Positions 44,850-57,560 of a stretch of 64,000 nucleotides of DNA are shown in pieces; the first letter of the stretch is position 1; each line of letters begins with the position of its first letter. Made by a program: the position numbers and the translations under genes. The stretch is taken from the NCBI RefSeq assembly GCF_003589595.1, contig NW_020654080.1, forward strand, positions 3,432,842-3,496,841, read 5' to 3'. The notes beneath the pieces are model-generated. The model was given only the letters and a program-made list of their open reading frames with translations. It ran no database searches and was not told the origin of the DNA. The DNA comes from Hyposmocoma kahamanoa (taxonomy: Eukaryota; Arthropoda; Insecta; Lepidoptera; Cosmopterigidae).

Positions 44850-45159
44850 GTTAAATTACCGTTATGTCGAGAACTTAAAATATCGTCGATTTAAAGCTGT
44901 CTGGCAAAAAACTGATATTTAAGTAATACAAGAAAAAACATTACTTGCAGTAAATAAATATTCGTATAAATACAAATTCACGCTGCATAGTCTTAACATT
45001 ACTGATATATGAAAATCCAGAATGGTTCTTTGGTTCTAGGAAATAATAAATATTGCGTACAAAGCAAGAAAACAGCAAAGAAACTATTGGCGGTACTCAT
45101 CAATATTGGTACAAAAATACTACATATATAAACAGTCAGTCTGTTTCGATTTCATTGAA

Positions 45160-46526
45160 TTATTTCTTTTCCATATCATCCCTTCTTAGTGGCTGTTGCT
45201 CTGCTCCCAGCATCACTTGAATCTCATCTACACTCTTTCCTTTCGTTTCTGGCACAATTAAGAAGATGAACACGAATCCAAGTAGCATGATTCCGGCAAA
45301 TATCCAGAACACTTGGCCTGATCCAATAGCATCATTTAGAGAATTGAAAGTGCTAGTCACAGTGAAACTTAGTAGCCAGTTAAGGGTACCTGCAGTTGAA
45401 GCCACAAACGCCTTGATGTCAATTAGACAGAGCTCACCAGCCATCATCCAAGGAATAGGACCGAAACCAAACGAGAAGGCAATAATGAACAGGGAAAGAG
45501 ACAAGAGAGGAAGCCATGAAATTGGTTCCAGAATTTCAGAATCTATACCATGTTTATCTCGCAAGAAGAAGAAGACGCCCAAAGCGGTAGTACATAAACA
45601 CATGACCAAGGCTGAGAATAGAAGGAGAATGCGTCTGCCCAATTTATCAACAATCATACTCGAAATGAAAGTTGCAATGACTTGGATGACACCAATGACA
45701 ATAGTTGCAATTTCAGATGGTATCGTTGCACCAGCACTTTCGAATATTGCAGTCGTATTGAACAATACCGCGTTTATACCAGATAACTGTTGTAAAACCA
45801 TAAGAGCATAGCAAATTAGAATCGCCTTCATGGCAGTTTTTTTGGTAATACTCTTAACGAACGACACTTGGTTCAGTTGACTTTGTTCTGCTTTGTATTT
45901 TAAGCTGTTTAATTCGGTGTCCACATCGTAAGCTTCGCCTCGCAGCCTGACCAAAGATTGTCTGGCTTCCTCATTTCTTCCTTTTATAATCAAAAAGCTT
46001 GGGCTTTCAGGCATAAAGAAAAAAATTACTCCAAAAATAATTGGTATGCACGTGCAAAGAAGATTGAACGTTAGCACGGAAGTGTAACTACCCACGACAT
46101 ATGAAAATAGAATACCAATGGTGATCATTAATTGGAAATAAGTTCCAAGTTTGCCTCGGATGGAGTCTTGTGCGATTTCACTAGTATAAGCGGGAGCTGT
46201 GACGCAAAAGGCTCCTCCTGCCACACCAATGATAAATCTTCCTGCCATTAGCATGGCGACGTTTGTTGCGAAGGCTATAAGCAACCAGCCTAACGTGAAA
46301 GGTAACACTAGGAACAACATGGTCTTCTTTCTTCCTATAGAATCCATAATGAGGCCAATTGGAAAGCAGATGGCGGCAGCTCCAAGGTTGATGAGGGACC
46401 CGATCCAGTCCCCCTGGCCTTGGGTAATGGGGAAGTCGTAATCAGTGTTGTTTTCTTTAACTATCTCGACGAGGACTGGCGCAGACCAACCCAACATAGA
46501 ACCGGCTGCTAGAGCTCCCACAGTTG
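45160..46526 (-). CDS. Sugar transporter exon 3 (bulk of the permease)
   Basis: Acceptor cttttatttcag; 455 codons including the stop at 45160-45162. Ends EQQPLRRDDMEKK. Confidence 0.95.
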
Positions 46527-48339
46527 CTGAAATAAAAAGTTAACATTTAGAAGAAAATTTACAAGCTTGATTAAACACTACAAAATGGTATTAACAGTAT
46601 TAATGTTTTATTATTTTATAAATAACCAACTAATTCAGTATACTGCCCCTACTTCCTAGTTCTAGTAAGCAGGCAAGGCAACAATTAAAAATCCAAAATC
46701 ACATTTACACTATTAATTAATTGCAATTATTTTATTTGTATAAAATATCATCATGTTTTTAATGTGGTTAATATTCTCAACAAAATATTCAAAACTCACC
46801 TGACAAGGCTGCTAGATACTGGGGCAACCTGCGGGCATTGTCACCACTCGGGCCCACCAGCTCTGCCTGTGACACTCCGATGTCACCCATGGCTCCGTTT
46901 GTTCCTTCTGAGCGCTGGAAAGAAAGAAAACAATGGTTTAAGAAATTAATCTTTCTGATTGTAGTAAATAATGCTGTTAATATTTTCTTAAGAAATTGTT
47001 TGTACCTATAATTTTTTATGTATTTATCAAAAGTAATTAAATTAGGGGATTTTAGAGGGTAATAATATCCCATACTGATATCCTCTTGTCTTCCTTCAAC
47101 CTGCAATGCTAAGATGCCAAGTCTTTTTGTGTTGACTCTGCTAATAATTACCTCTTAGGAGCGAAGGAAAGTCATTGTGATAAAATTTTTGCATATCAGA
47201 GTTCTGAAAGCTCTTTAACAATGTGTTAAATCTCCAATCCACCAGTCCAGTCCATTCTCTTTCTACATAAGTTTTGTTTATAGTGACCCTCTCTATCCAC
47301 CTCTTAGTTATACAAGAAGGGCACTATAATCTGTGCAAGCAAGCCAGCATCAGCCCGTTTGTACAGACTTCCTCCGGTTCTCTGAAAGCTAGTGCCTTGG
47401 GTGAGCTGCCCCGGGTGTAAGTATAGCACTCCCGATTATTCCAGATAAGTACTGGATCTGTAGGCACTCTCACTTCCCGTTGCGCATTGCGCCGCTATCG
47501 GTTGCCACCGTCAAGCCGTCATTTATTTTATTTATTTATTCAGGAATGACAAACAATTGTACATGGTGAGTTATACAGAATAAGAATATCGGTTTAGCTA
47601 ATAGTACAATACTAAAAAAATACAAATTTTTAAATTGAAGCATAATCACTAGTGTAATTTTTTAAAAGTACAATGCCGACAAAGAAAATAAGTTTAAGAA
47701 ACAAACAAACTTAATAACGTTACTAAGTACAATTTTAAAAAAAACAGTTTCACAATCCACTACAGTGTCATACCCAATCAAAAATCAGTCATCTCTAAAG
47801 TCTACTACCAAAAAAAATCTCTTTGGTGGCGGAGCTGTCGCCACGCTCACCTTCCGACGCCGAAGCGTCTCATTGGATCAGTGGTGATGATGGTAATGAT
47901 TATGTTGTTTATTCATCAGTAATTTTTTTTATGATACAAAGTGCCGTGACAAACAAGTCGCATGACTTGTTGTCACGTAAGTAAGTGTAAACGACACGCC
48001 TTTTCATAGCAGTTGCAGCGCCACTCAGAGCTTTAAATCGCAAAGACTTGACCCCTCAAGCCCCCACTGCACTGCTGCAAGTCTCAAGAGTCTGTAATCT
48101 CGCCAGCAAAATACTACAATTTTATCGCTACTAAAGCATAGTCAGTTTAAATTCATATTGTAAAGAGTTCCGAAAACTCATTATATCCTAACAATAGAAA
48201 AATACTGCGTTATGTGAATAAATTAAAAATTGCGTTGAATTTGTACCTCATACTGAATACTGGGGTTAGGAATCGCAGGTAATAACGGCTCCCTTTCTAC
48301 ACTGTCGGATCTACCACGACGAAAAATTGAAGATTTCAT
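45160..48339 (-). CDS. MFS sugar transporter, facilitated trehalose transporter (Tret1)/GLUT-like
   Basis: Twelve-helix major facilitator moving a sugar across a membrane; the substrate cannot be read from sequence. Exons (minus): 48247-48339, 46800-46914, 45160-46526; 524 residues, GT-AG junctions in phase. Signatures: LAAGSMLGWSAPVL in TM1, MDSIGRKK at 131-138, GRFIIGVAGG at 165-174, PESPSFL at 242-248 (family PESPRWL), QQLSGIN at 315-321, DKLGRR at 363-368, GFGPIPWMMAGEL and PETKGKS near the end. The N-terminal tail E15-R-E-P-L-L20 fits the acidic dileucine rule [DE]xxxL[LI] that holds GLUT8 in late endosomes and lysosomes. ATG 48339 is the first Met of exon 1 and is followed by 31 clean codons. 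Of the many insect Tret1-like paralogues I cannot say which this is. Confidence 0.95.
46800..46914 (-). CDS. Sugar transporter exon 2
   Basis: Acceptor ctttctttccag, donor gtgagt. Encodes RSEGTNGAMGDIGVSQ and RLPQYLAALS; the split Ala codon leads into TVGALAAGSM. Confidence 0.92.
46915..48246 (-). other. Sugar transporter intron 1
   Basis: Holds an S1 SINE and GC-richer blocks at 47330-47520 and 47820-47880 that look like retroelement tails I cannot place. Confidence 0.45.
47923..48107 (-). mobile_element. SINE S1, truncated
   Basis: S1 3' half in intron 1 of the sugar transporter; includes a small duplication around ACAAGTCG. Confidence 0.6.
48247..48339 (-). CDS. Sugar transporter exon 1
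   Basis: Encodes MKSSIFRRGRSDSVERE then PLLPAIPNPSIQYE; ends in phase 0 at donor gtacaa. Confidence 0.85.
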
Positions 48340-49649
48340 TTTGTACGGATTTATTAATTAGTAAATAAAATATCACGTATAATAATACTGATTGGAATGT
48401 TTTGCAATACGTGACTTCTACGCAACTCAGCTGACTTGGACGTCAGCATACGTCACTTTTGACAGTTGTAGAGTTGCACGTAAATCCGGTTTTTTATGTT
48501 GATGATTATCTCGTGCCTCCAGTGAAAAAGGCAATAACTCAAAATCGACACTTTTCAGGAGAGGCAAAAAATACATTATTTTATTGATTATTGGTTGATC
48601 ACATATATTATTAGTACTTTTTATGATTTCTAGCTTTAGGCATTCAGTCATATTTTCTATATATTTTTTAAGTATTTTTCGAGTTGCGTCCTTGCGTCCG
48701 TTGAATACTTAACGGTAATAACATGACTTATATTAACAAACTTGAAGACATAATTAGACTTATTCCCTTAACTGCGACTGTCCTATAGCTATATATAATA
48801 ATACTTACGATACTAACCATATTAATAAAAGACATAAAGTCGTTAAAGGAATAAAACGACAAGTTTTATGTTGCGAACTATTAACCAATAACAACACCGT
48901 ATGTTTTATGTATGTGTACTGTCCAATGGAACAAATATCTCAGTGGAACAAACACTGTGGAATAAGGCAATAGTCGCTTTTAGTCCTATTTTATTTTTCT
49001 AGTCATTATGGAACAATACGAAAAGTACCTTTATGTAAAAATATATCTGTACTTAGTCGTTAAACTTGGATGTATTTTTTGAGTTGAGATTACTTTTACC
49101 ACGTAGGGTGTACGAGACGATCCTTGGAGGTAAGAGGATTGTTTTCAATTGTAGCGAAACTAGTAACGTCATCTAAATATTTTCTTCAGTAAAATGTAGG
49201 CCTCAATGTGCCCTCTTATCAGTCAATTCGTAATAGCGATGTGAGTGACGAGTTCATTTTTGTGGAAAAGAAAAGCAAAGTTGATTAAAAGATTAGGCTA
49301 CTTCCATTCTAAGCAATCAATTGCTAAGATTTTTGTGTTAGTGGCTTTGTATAATGCTCTATTTACTTTTTAATGGCGTGGTGACATTAGACAGCATACA
49401 TGTTATTTTGCCGAACAAAAAATAAAAATAAGTAAATTGGGGCAAGATGATTATGGTTTTTGTGTACGAGATGATACGTGGAGATCATCTTGTACTGTAT
49501 ATATTGTTAACGTACTATTTTTATTGTGTATGTTTTTCTGCGTACTGAAACGTCTTAATTAAATAGATTGCAATACGAATAAAATAGTAGAAGACTGGAT
49601 TTTGTTTACATGATCGATCTCGATTAATAACAAATATAAATTTTTTTTC

Positions 49650-49964
49650 TTGTTTTAGACCAGGCCGCGTAACGCGTAATTGTAAAAGAAAAACCATTGG
49701 AGGTGGGTGGTCGGAAGACTATGATCTAAAGAACTAGAGGCGTAAAAAGTAGGACGCCAAGTAGATCGGCAAGTAAATAGTTAGCAGTAGGTACGCGTTA
49801 TGTCATTAAAAAGACGGGCTAAAGGTAAAAATAAAGGTTCTGTCAGTTCAATGAAATATTTAGATGAGAAAAAAACTGTTTTCATCAGATGTGTTAAACA
49901 GGAAATCGAGCTCGTAAAGTACATTAAAGAAATGGAGACGAGGATGGATATCAACTTGCCATAA
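49650..49964 (+). pseudogene. Possible pogo-like transposase N-terminal relic and 54-codon frame
   Basis: After an acceptor-like CTTGTTTTAG the sequence reads RNCKRKTIGGGWSEDYDLKN, resembling the basic start of pogo/Jerky-type transposases (KRK...GxWSEE). From ATG 49800 a 54-codon frame, MSLKRRAKGKNKGSVSSMKY onward, is highly charged and ends METRMDINLP. I do not recognise the latter; it may be part of the same relic. Confidence 0.3.
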
Positions 49965-50217
49965 AAAACAATATCGCCCACCCTTAGGATATAAATTAAT
50001 AAGAATTATTTGTTCGAAAAACGAAAGTTCCGTAACTGTTGTTTCATATCCCTAGATTAAAGTTGTTGTTTTCATTTGTTCCTACCAAAACCTAGAAATT
50101 TTCCTAAATAGAGGCAAGATGATCCCCTGGATCATCTTGCCCTTACCCTTAGTAATCCCCTACCTTTAGACTCGTAAAAAATGCCCGATAACTAAAATTA
50201 TTCCTTTTAAAAACAGT

Positions 50218-50343
50218 GAGTTATGCCCTTAGTGCAACAAGAAAAACAACGTTAGAAGACTTCTAGAGAGATGTCCTATAGATATGTTATGAAATCGATC
50301 GCGCTGAAGCCAATGGTGCAATAAAAACAAAAGGGCATAACTC
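50218..50343. mobile_element. Short inverted-repeat element
   Basis: About 126 bp between GAGTTATGCCCTT and AAGGGCATAACTC (13-bp perfect inverted repeats). No clear target duplication. Confidence 0.45.
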
Positions 50344-50919
50344 GTCTTATTCCGTTTTTCGTGGAGGCACTGATCTATAAAACGATTTGGAAATGATCGT
50401 ATATACCTACAATACTGATAATTTTTTATTATCGCAAGCATGTTGTAGAATTCAAACATCGTATCATATTATTGTCGTTCATGATTTTAATACCCTTGCA
50501 GAATTTCCTACCATAAAATCGATAGCAAAAATAATATACAAAACATGTACTTTAGGGATGCGCAACATTATTGTCAGGCGCTAACAATAAACTTGTGTAA
50601 AAACACAAAGCACTTGTAATGAAGTGTAGGTACCTACTTACGTACATTCAAAAATGTCTACATAACATAATATACCATTTACTAATGTAAAGTAGAAACT
50701 TCCGTTTTATTTCAGTTAATTTGTTTCCATAACTAAGCGATTATAAACACTCATAATGCAACATAATATGTGAATGATGTAAGAAAACAGATGCAAATTG
50801 CTAGGTGTGGCTACCACTCGTAGATCGTTACATGAACATAGACCTATATATCTCTTGTAGAGGGTAATATGAGTGAAATGCGAGTTTACCTAATCAACGA
50901 TTATATAGGTACTATATAT

Positions 50920-51225
50920 TTTTTTTATAATATTAAGTGACGGCACGAACAAGTCGTGCGCCTGGTGTTAAGCGACATGCCTATCCATAACAGTTGCAGT
51001 GTCATTCCGAGCTTTAAATCGCAAATATCCTATGGTCACTGCCACTACGCCAATCAATCACCCTGAGACATAAGTTGCCAAGTCCCATGTGCCTGTAATT
51101 TGACCAGCACCCTTACCCTTCCAAATCTGTACGCGGTAATGCTCACGTTACTGCTTGGTAGCAGAAATAGGTAAGGTCGCAGTACTTCCCTGGACGAAGT
51201 CTTCCACAAGTTGCTTTACTGCTAC
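50920..51225 (-). mobile_element. SINE S1, full-length
   Basis: T-rich tail then AAGTGACGGCACGAACAAGT through to TTGCTTTACTGCTAC. Confidence 0.7.
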
Positions 51226-51479
51226 AAAAAATATAATTAAATTATGTAACTAGCTTAGGTGCCAAGAAATTCTCAGTTATGTTGTTATTTTAAAAAAATT
51301 GTAAAAAATAGGAATGAAAGTAAGGTTAATAAAGGTAAATTAAGGCCAGCGGGCAAACCTCTGTCCTTAACACAGTCAAATCATAATTATTCGTAATTAT
51401 AACATCTGCTAGAACCACCTTAGAATAGACAAATCAATAACTAGATCTAAAGTGTATTTTGTAAATATATTTAATACCA

Positions 51480-51780
51480 CCAGCTGGTGCTTGCGACTTC
51501 GTCTGCGTAAAATACTTAAGTAGGTACTTTGAGTAGCCTACTGTATACTATAATAAGTTTCACAGTTTTGCTGGTTCTCCATACAAACCTTTAAGATTTG
51601 TTTTTGAGACAAAAAGTAGCCCATGTCCTTCTCCGAGGTTCTTTCTATCTTTATACCAAAATTCATCGTAATTGGTTTAACATTTAGACGTGAAAATGTA
51701 ACAGACAGTCTTAAAATCATAAGGAAGAACATGACCACAAATAAAGTTACCAGAAAGAGAGTATGTAACAAATTGACTGA
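51480..51780 (+). mobile_element. Decayed interspersed repeat
   Basis: GCGACTTCGTCTGCGTAAAA, CATGTCCTTCTCCGAGGTTC and ATCGTAATTGGTTTAACATT resemble a common lepidopteran retroelement tail. Apparent frames on both strands here are by-products. Confidence 0.5.
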
Positions 51781-51913
51781 TGGGACTAAAGTTTATGATC
51801 TCATCCGTAACCAGAGTAAGGCTCTTTTTTTAATTGTTACATTTTACAAACTGAAAAGTTAGGGGCTGAATACAGTATAAAAGCTATGAATATATAAAAA
51901 TCAGCATAATTTT

Positions 51914-52218
51914 TAGCAGCAATAGAACTCCTTGCGAAATAGCTCGTCCAGTGAAGTACTGCCATCTTACCTATTTCTGCCGCTAAGCAGCAGTGTTAGC
52001 ATTACTGCGTTCCGGTTTAGAAGGGTAAGGGTGCTGGTGAAATTACAGGCACATGTGACTTGTCAACTCATGTCACAGGGTGACTAGTGCAGTGGTAGTG
52101 CCCGTCAGATCTTTACGTGTTAAAGCTCTGAGTGGCACTGCAACTGTCATGGACAGGCGAGTAGCTTACCATCAGGTGCACGACTTGATCGTCTCGTCAC
52201 TTGATATGGTAAAAAAAA
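51914..52218 (+). mobile_element. SINE S1, full-length
   Basis: TAGCAGCAATAGAACTCCTT to CACTTGATATGGTAAAAAAA. Confidence 0.7.
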
Positions 52219-52602
52219 TGCCAAAAAAATTTTATCAAGAAAATATCTAAAGATAAAAATAGTAACATTTGGATTTGATTGTAGCATCCTGTTTATGCAT
52301 AAATTCAAAAGATAAAATAATTTAACATTTCCTCTTTTGATTTAGATAATCAACAATGGGTTCACTTTCAAATGCTTGATAGCCAGTGATCGGAATTGAG
52401 TGTTAATTTACCTAAAGTACGAATGGTTTCTTAATATGGACATATCCCATTTCATGATATGATGACTGTTTGGATTTTATGAAGTGTTTTCTTGAGATGT
52501 TGTTTTTCTAAAGTAGGTAAACTTGTTAATTCAATAGCTAAATGTAAATGCTAGCAAACACCTTAATATGGTGAAATGTGTTTGAACGAGTTACCTTTTT
52601 TT

Positions 52603-53039
52603 AACCGACTTCAAAAAAGGAGGAGGTTCTCAATTCGACTGTATGTTCTTTTTCTTTTTTTTTTGTATGTATGTTACGCGATAACTCCGGTATTTGTGAA
52701 CCGATTTTCATGATTCTTTTTTTATTGCAAAGGGGGTATTTCCATAGTGGTCCCATTTCATTTTGAAGAAAATCATCCACCTCTAAGGGTGGCTTTTCAC
52801 GCATGAAGATTCATTTTTTTAAATAGCGCCTTAACTTTTATTAGGAGCAATTATTTTAATGCTTGATTTTGCTATTTCTCCAATTCAAGGCGTTTTTCTC
52901 TCGATATACTTTGAGTAGTGAGAACCAATTTTTATTATCTCCAGTGTCAAGTCTTGTATAGTGGCGAACTAGGGGATATTTCCATAAAACTTAGCAAATA
53001 GACAAATAGACGTAATTCCACGTACTTTGGAGGTCGGTT
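52603..53039 (+). mobile_element. AACCGACTTC repeat family, full copy
   Basis: About 437 bp starting AACCGACTTCAAAAAAGGAG and ending in the near-inverted GGTCGGTT. A very common lepidopteran repeat type; no coding capacity. Confidence 0.7.
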
Positions 53040-54209
53040 TTTTTAGTACTCTGAGATTATTTAATGTTTATTTTCAAAATATTCCGAAACGTAGGTTACC
53101 TTATATTAGTTTTTAAATGGCTAAAGTATTTAAATATGTATTTACCTAGAAACACAACAACAATATTATTTTTTGAGACAATAATTTGTAGCAAATACTT
53201 AATAAAAATAATAATTTGTCCCTAATTTACTCAAATTTCAATAAATAATCATGTTTTTATCAACAGTTTTTCTTTTAAAAGGAATCAAAATATAGCTAAT
53301 CTAAATGAAATGTACGTTTTTAGCTGAAATCGTATAATAACAGACTTGGTCTCCCAAGTTTCAGCATATTATAGCGATTACAAAACTCAATGTTACACTT
53401 ATGCATATACTGTACCTCGTAAAACTGGTAGTACAAGTAGACTGAAGACATGAAATAGACCGAATGTGGGTGGTAATGTGTGAAGAGATGGACCTCTACG
53501 TAGGGGACGTCTTTAAAAAAAGGCCATATTACAAGTACCAAAAAATAAACGAGCATAGCGGGTGGAAATTCATGACATCTGCTAAATGTTTACACCACTT
53601 GGATACAGGTGTGAATGTATTATGTGTGTTTATGTATGTATTTGAAACTTATTTGAAGACTTGTCGCTTAACTGGTTCAGTTGGGCTAGCACGAACAAGC
53701 GCGACTTGCGCGAGAGCGATTATGTCGCTCGGTGTGGCGCGAGATGTCTACACGACAACAGCAGTATCTCGCGCTTTATGTCGCTCTCGTGCTAGTTGCG
53801 CCATATCGTGCTAGCACTATCGTATACTGATTTAATTAATCGAGAATATTTTACAATTAAATTAGTGGATTGGGAGACCCAGTGGCTGGCAGCTACTTTA
53901 CCCATTGTACTAATATAGCAATACCAAAAAGGGAAATGCCAACGTATTATTTTAATTTTCGTCCTTTTATTCAATGTATCTTTACAAATAAGCAGCTTAC
54001 ACTGCAAGAATTTTAGGTAAGCACTTTCTTTAATCAATAATCCTCAAAATAGCTATCATGTTATCATATCTAGACTGTGTTAAATTATTTTTTTACGTAA
54101 GTTAATTCAGACTAATTCGAATTTATTATCTGACATCCTTCTTAATGTTCATTAAAAACATGTTTTGCAAGATTAAGAAAGTATGATGAAGAAAGTATGA
54201 AACCATGAT

Positions 54210-54330
54210 GTTCAATTATTTTTGTGAAATTACTCCACTTGTATGTTATAACTATTAACACAGAGATAGGACACTAAAAAAAGTCTCTAGCAAACCGTGT
54301 CAGACGCTACGCCAACTAGGAACCAAATTT
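54210..54330 (-). mobile_element. SINE S4 tail fragment
   Basis: ATTATTTTTGTGAAATTACT and CAAACCGTGTCAGACGCTAC match the S4 tail and tRNA-like part. Confidence 0.5.
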
Positions 54331-54579
54331 GCAATGGAGACATGCAATAAACAATTGAATTGAATTGAACATATGTCTTTTTATTATAAGACACCGATTT
54401 TACTGCCGTTATAACAAAACTTGAACTACCATAAATTTTATTAGACTCCGTTACTAAATCGATTTAGCAATAACTTCCAAAAGAATATTATTCAAAATAT
54501 AATTTTCGACTGGGATTCCATTCCACACAATTTTTTGCACCTCGAATAGTATCGAAGTGTGTCCCGGTCATTCTCGGAC

Positions 54580-54760
54580 TAGTGTTCACAACCTAATTTC
54601 CGTGGCAATTTTTATTTTTTAAATATTGAGTTATATTATCGTGTAATTATTAAATAATATTCCACGATACAATACTCGATTATTATATAATAGTGCACTA
54701 TAAAAAAAATCGAATATTTAAATAATAAAAATTGCCACGAAAACTAGGTAGTGAACACTA
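54580..54760. mobile_element. MITE family D with 48-bp inverted repeats
   Basis: 181 bp; both ends begin TAGTGTTCAC and stay complementary for 48 bp with about five mismatches, so the element is almost all palindrome. The flanking TA/CTA suggests a Tc1-mariner-like origin, but the duplication is too short to be sure. Confidence 0.7.
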
Positions 54761-54762
54761 CA

Positions 54763-55733
54763 AGTACCGGCTATGATGGCCGTTTTGACAGATTGCAATA
54801 GTGAGGCAAATCTTAATTCATTATCGAAAAAAATATAATGAAATGCGAGTCGCATCTATAAGTTTTTAGATTTATATCTAGTACCATTGCAAGGGGTAAC
54901 TGATTTAAAAGTTATAATAAAACGAAAATAAAAATATTTATTTCATAATATTGTCAATTCGAAACTGTTTGTTTTGCATTGAGCTTTGACGCGAGTTTGC
55001 CTGAGGTAGACATTGACGATCGTATTAGATTTCATTATTAAATTCCGAATGTCGAAAAATAAATGCCGAGTTGTGTCGTAAAATTATATACATCCATAAA
55101 TTTTACAACACGTCACTATTGACAACATAGAGTATATAACCAGAAATAGAGACGAAATAAGGGTCATATATTCCTGGTAACACATTAGCGATACAGCTCT
55201 TATAAATATCAACTCTCGTTTGCACTGAAATATAGACAGGCCAACTACTGACCTGGGTGTACGTCTCCGTATATTCCAAAAAATATTCTGTATTTATTGT
55301 AATAAAGATAATATCTCTAACAATGCCGTGCTGTGATATTCAGTGGTGTGGGAAAAACAGCAAAATATCTAATTACAAAACAAACGGAATCACATTTCAT
55401 CAGTAATTAAATATTAAATTTGTAATTTTGCAATTTTCGTCCATTATAGCAAAGCTCAAGTTAACTGGTCGATTTGAAGTGAAACAGTTGACGACACCCA
55501 TTGACGACACCCGTCAATTGTTTCGAACTCGGGCTAGCCAATCGGAGCGCAGTTGTCACAGTAATGATATGGCAGAATAGTTTTCAAACAAATGAAATGA
55601 CATTTCGTCTCTATTTCTGGTTATATACTCGATGATTGACAACAACGTAGTTATGAATTAATACGGAACTTGATGAGCGGACAAACGTCAAAACAGCCAT
55701 CATAGCGTGACTTATTAGCGTGCCATCGGTACT
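54763..55733. mobile_element. MITE family C, copy 2 (host of other MITEs)
   Basis: Ends AGTACCGGCTATGATGGCC and its complement carry the family's CTATGATGGCCGTTTTGAC motif. Body homologous, in reverse orientation, to 15761-16239 but interrupted by family A copy 3. A further inverted arm (CGGTCATTCT) at 54565-54581 and 55735-55752 suggests the true element is longer and also contains the family D insertion at its left arm. Confidence 0.65.
55126..55634. mobile_element. hAT-type MITE family A, copy 3
   Basis: 509 bp with the family A ends (left CATAGAGTATATAACC) and exact 8-bp duplication ATTGACAA at 55118-55125 and 55635-55642. Inserted inside a family C element. Confidence 0.87.
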
Positions 55734-56829
55734 TTAGTCTAAGAATGACCGATCCTATCTGAGTAGAAATCACGCGGGGCAAAAGTTTATACTTAAGAAC
55801 TATTCAATAATTGTGTCAAACAGTTCGTTGTTCGTCAGTTTCGATTATCATAATATTAAACCTTACTGGATTCGAATAAGTATAATTTTTTCCCAAAATG
55901 TATATATTAAAGACCTATAATTTCGTTGGATAATTATATCCAATCAAGATTATATTGTCTTACTATAAGATAGTTTACAAGTGTGTGCGTGTGGCGACAT
56001 TGGTTTTGATACTAATGCCCACAGACCACATGCCGCTTGTTACAATTTCCCGTAGATTGTTGTTCCGTGGGTATCTCACATATTAAAGCAAAATATATAT
56101 ATGTACCTAGATAGGTATAATTGCACGATGCTATTGAACGTACTTGACAATGAACGACACGCCCTTGACTCCGCAATTAGAATACCCGACTACAAAGGAT
56201 ACATCTGAACACACTATGCAGGTAAAATCAGTGTAACGACTTTACAATTTAACCGGTTGCTTTGCAATAGATACCAGCAAAGTCACCAGCAGCATAAATA
56301 TGAAATAATCATAAAGTATAAAATGTTTAGTGGTAAATAAGTTCATATTTAGAAAAATTTGTATTGCATGGCTGAAATTTAGTGATTGTTGTAACGTGTA
56401 CTAACCTCTGTCATTGCGGAATGATTAAAATTTCTCATAGTAAAATCTTAAATTGTTACTAGGTGTGCATAGCGGAAACGGAAAAAACCCCACCACCTGC
56501 TCTCATCATACCTCAAGAGCAACTACCACCAGGGGGCCAATCGCGCTAATTGTCAACGGTAAAACCAAAACGAAACCACAAACGAAACGTCGCTATTGTG
56601 ACGCATTGCGTACATTTCGTATAGGGCTAACTGTCAAAATTAAAACCAAAACTACACCAAAAACGAAACGTTACGCTACATTTTTTTTAAACTCATTTCT
56701 ATTAAACTCCTGACTGATACAGCAATTGCTAGGCGTGTCGCTATCTACATCCACACCCACGACTTCAGTACATTTACTATGAGAACCCCTTTTAAGCCAC
56801 GACAAAAGCAACTGCTATTTTTATACGGA

Positions 56830-57560
56830 CTTCAAAAAAGGAGGAGGTTCCTCAATTCTACTGTATTTTTTTGCATGAGTGTTAGACGATTGCTCTACTG
56901 TTTGTGAATCGATTTTGATGATTTTTTTTAATGAAAAGAGGATACCTCTATATTGGTTCCAATTGAAGAAAGTATTCCACCTCTGAGGGTAGCAAACTAT
57001 GAGATGAATCTGGTTTCGTACACTTTCCAGTAACCAATTGTTACTTACATATTATAAGTATTTTATATGGTGTATGTAGTTGTATGTACATTACCTATTA
57101 TGTCGGTTTTTTTTTCAGTTTATTTATTTATTTATTTATTGTTGAGTTTTATATTGTGGTCAGTGGCTCCCTCGCTCGGGCTTGCTGAAAATCAGCGCCA
57201 CGAAACGGTTTAAAAAAAGCCTTTTGTGGCTAAAGCTGAGCAAGTCCCGATTGCACCAGTCGGGACACGCATGACGGTGAATTAGGTACTGCGTTATCAA
57301 TTGTTTGAATTATTTTTTTTATTCTTTTATTTGTATTATTATTATATCATTATTTATTTTAGACTCTCAATTCTCCGAGGGCCTAAAAGATAAATTTGGA
57401 ATTGCTATTATTATTATTATTGTTCCTCTGTTGTTTTCTATATATGCGTGTCTGTGCTTGTGTAATAAACAGTTTTTTTTATTTCGTTCTTTCAATTTCA
57501 ATAAAACTTGGCACATAGACGTAATTCCACAAACTTTTGAGGTCGGTTTTTTTGTAGTCT
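56830..57560 (+). mobile_element. AACCGACTTC repeat family, copy with internal insert
   Basis: Begins CGGACTTCAAAAAAGGAGGA and ends in TTTTGAGGTCGGTTTTTTTG near 57550. Between about 57120 and 57480 the family sequence is interrupted by unrelated AT-rich DNA. Confidence 0.5.

Larger units (their letters stand above)
42863..45159. other. 3' UTRs and spacer between mucolipin and the transporter
   Basis: AT-rich, no interspersed repeat recognised. One duplication: CCTCAAGGATAATRTYRATT TACCTACACAAT at about 43125 and 43205. Confidence 0.5.

Noticed and set aside
45266..45811. 181-codon plus-strand frame
   Set aside because: Antisense to the sugar transporter, whose frame has clear MFS motifs; the antisense translation resembles nothing.
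51538..51862. Overlapping frames on both strands
   Set aside because: They fall in a decayed interspersed repeat of a type common in Lepidoptera.
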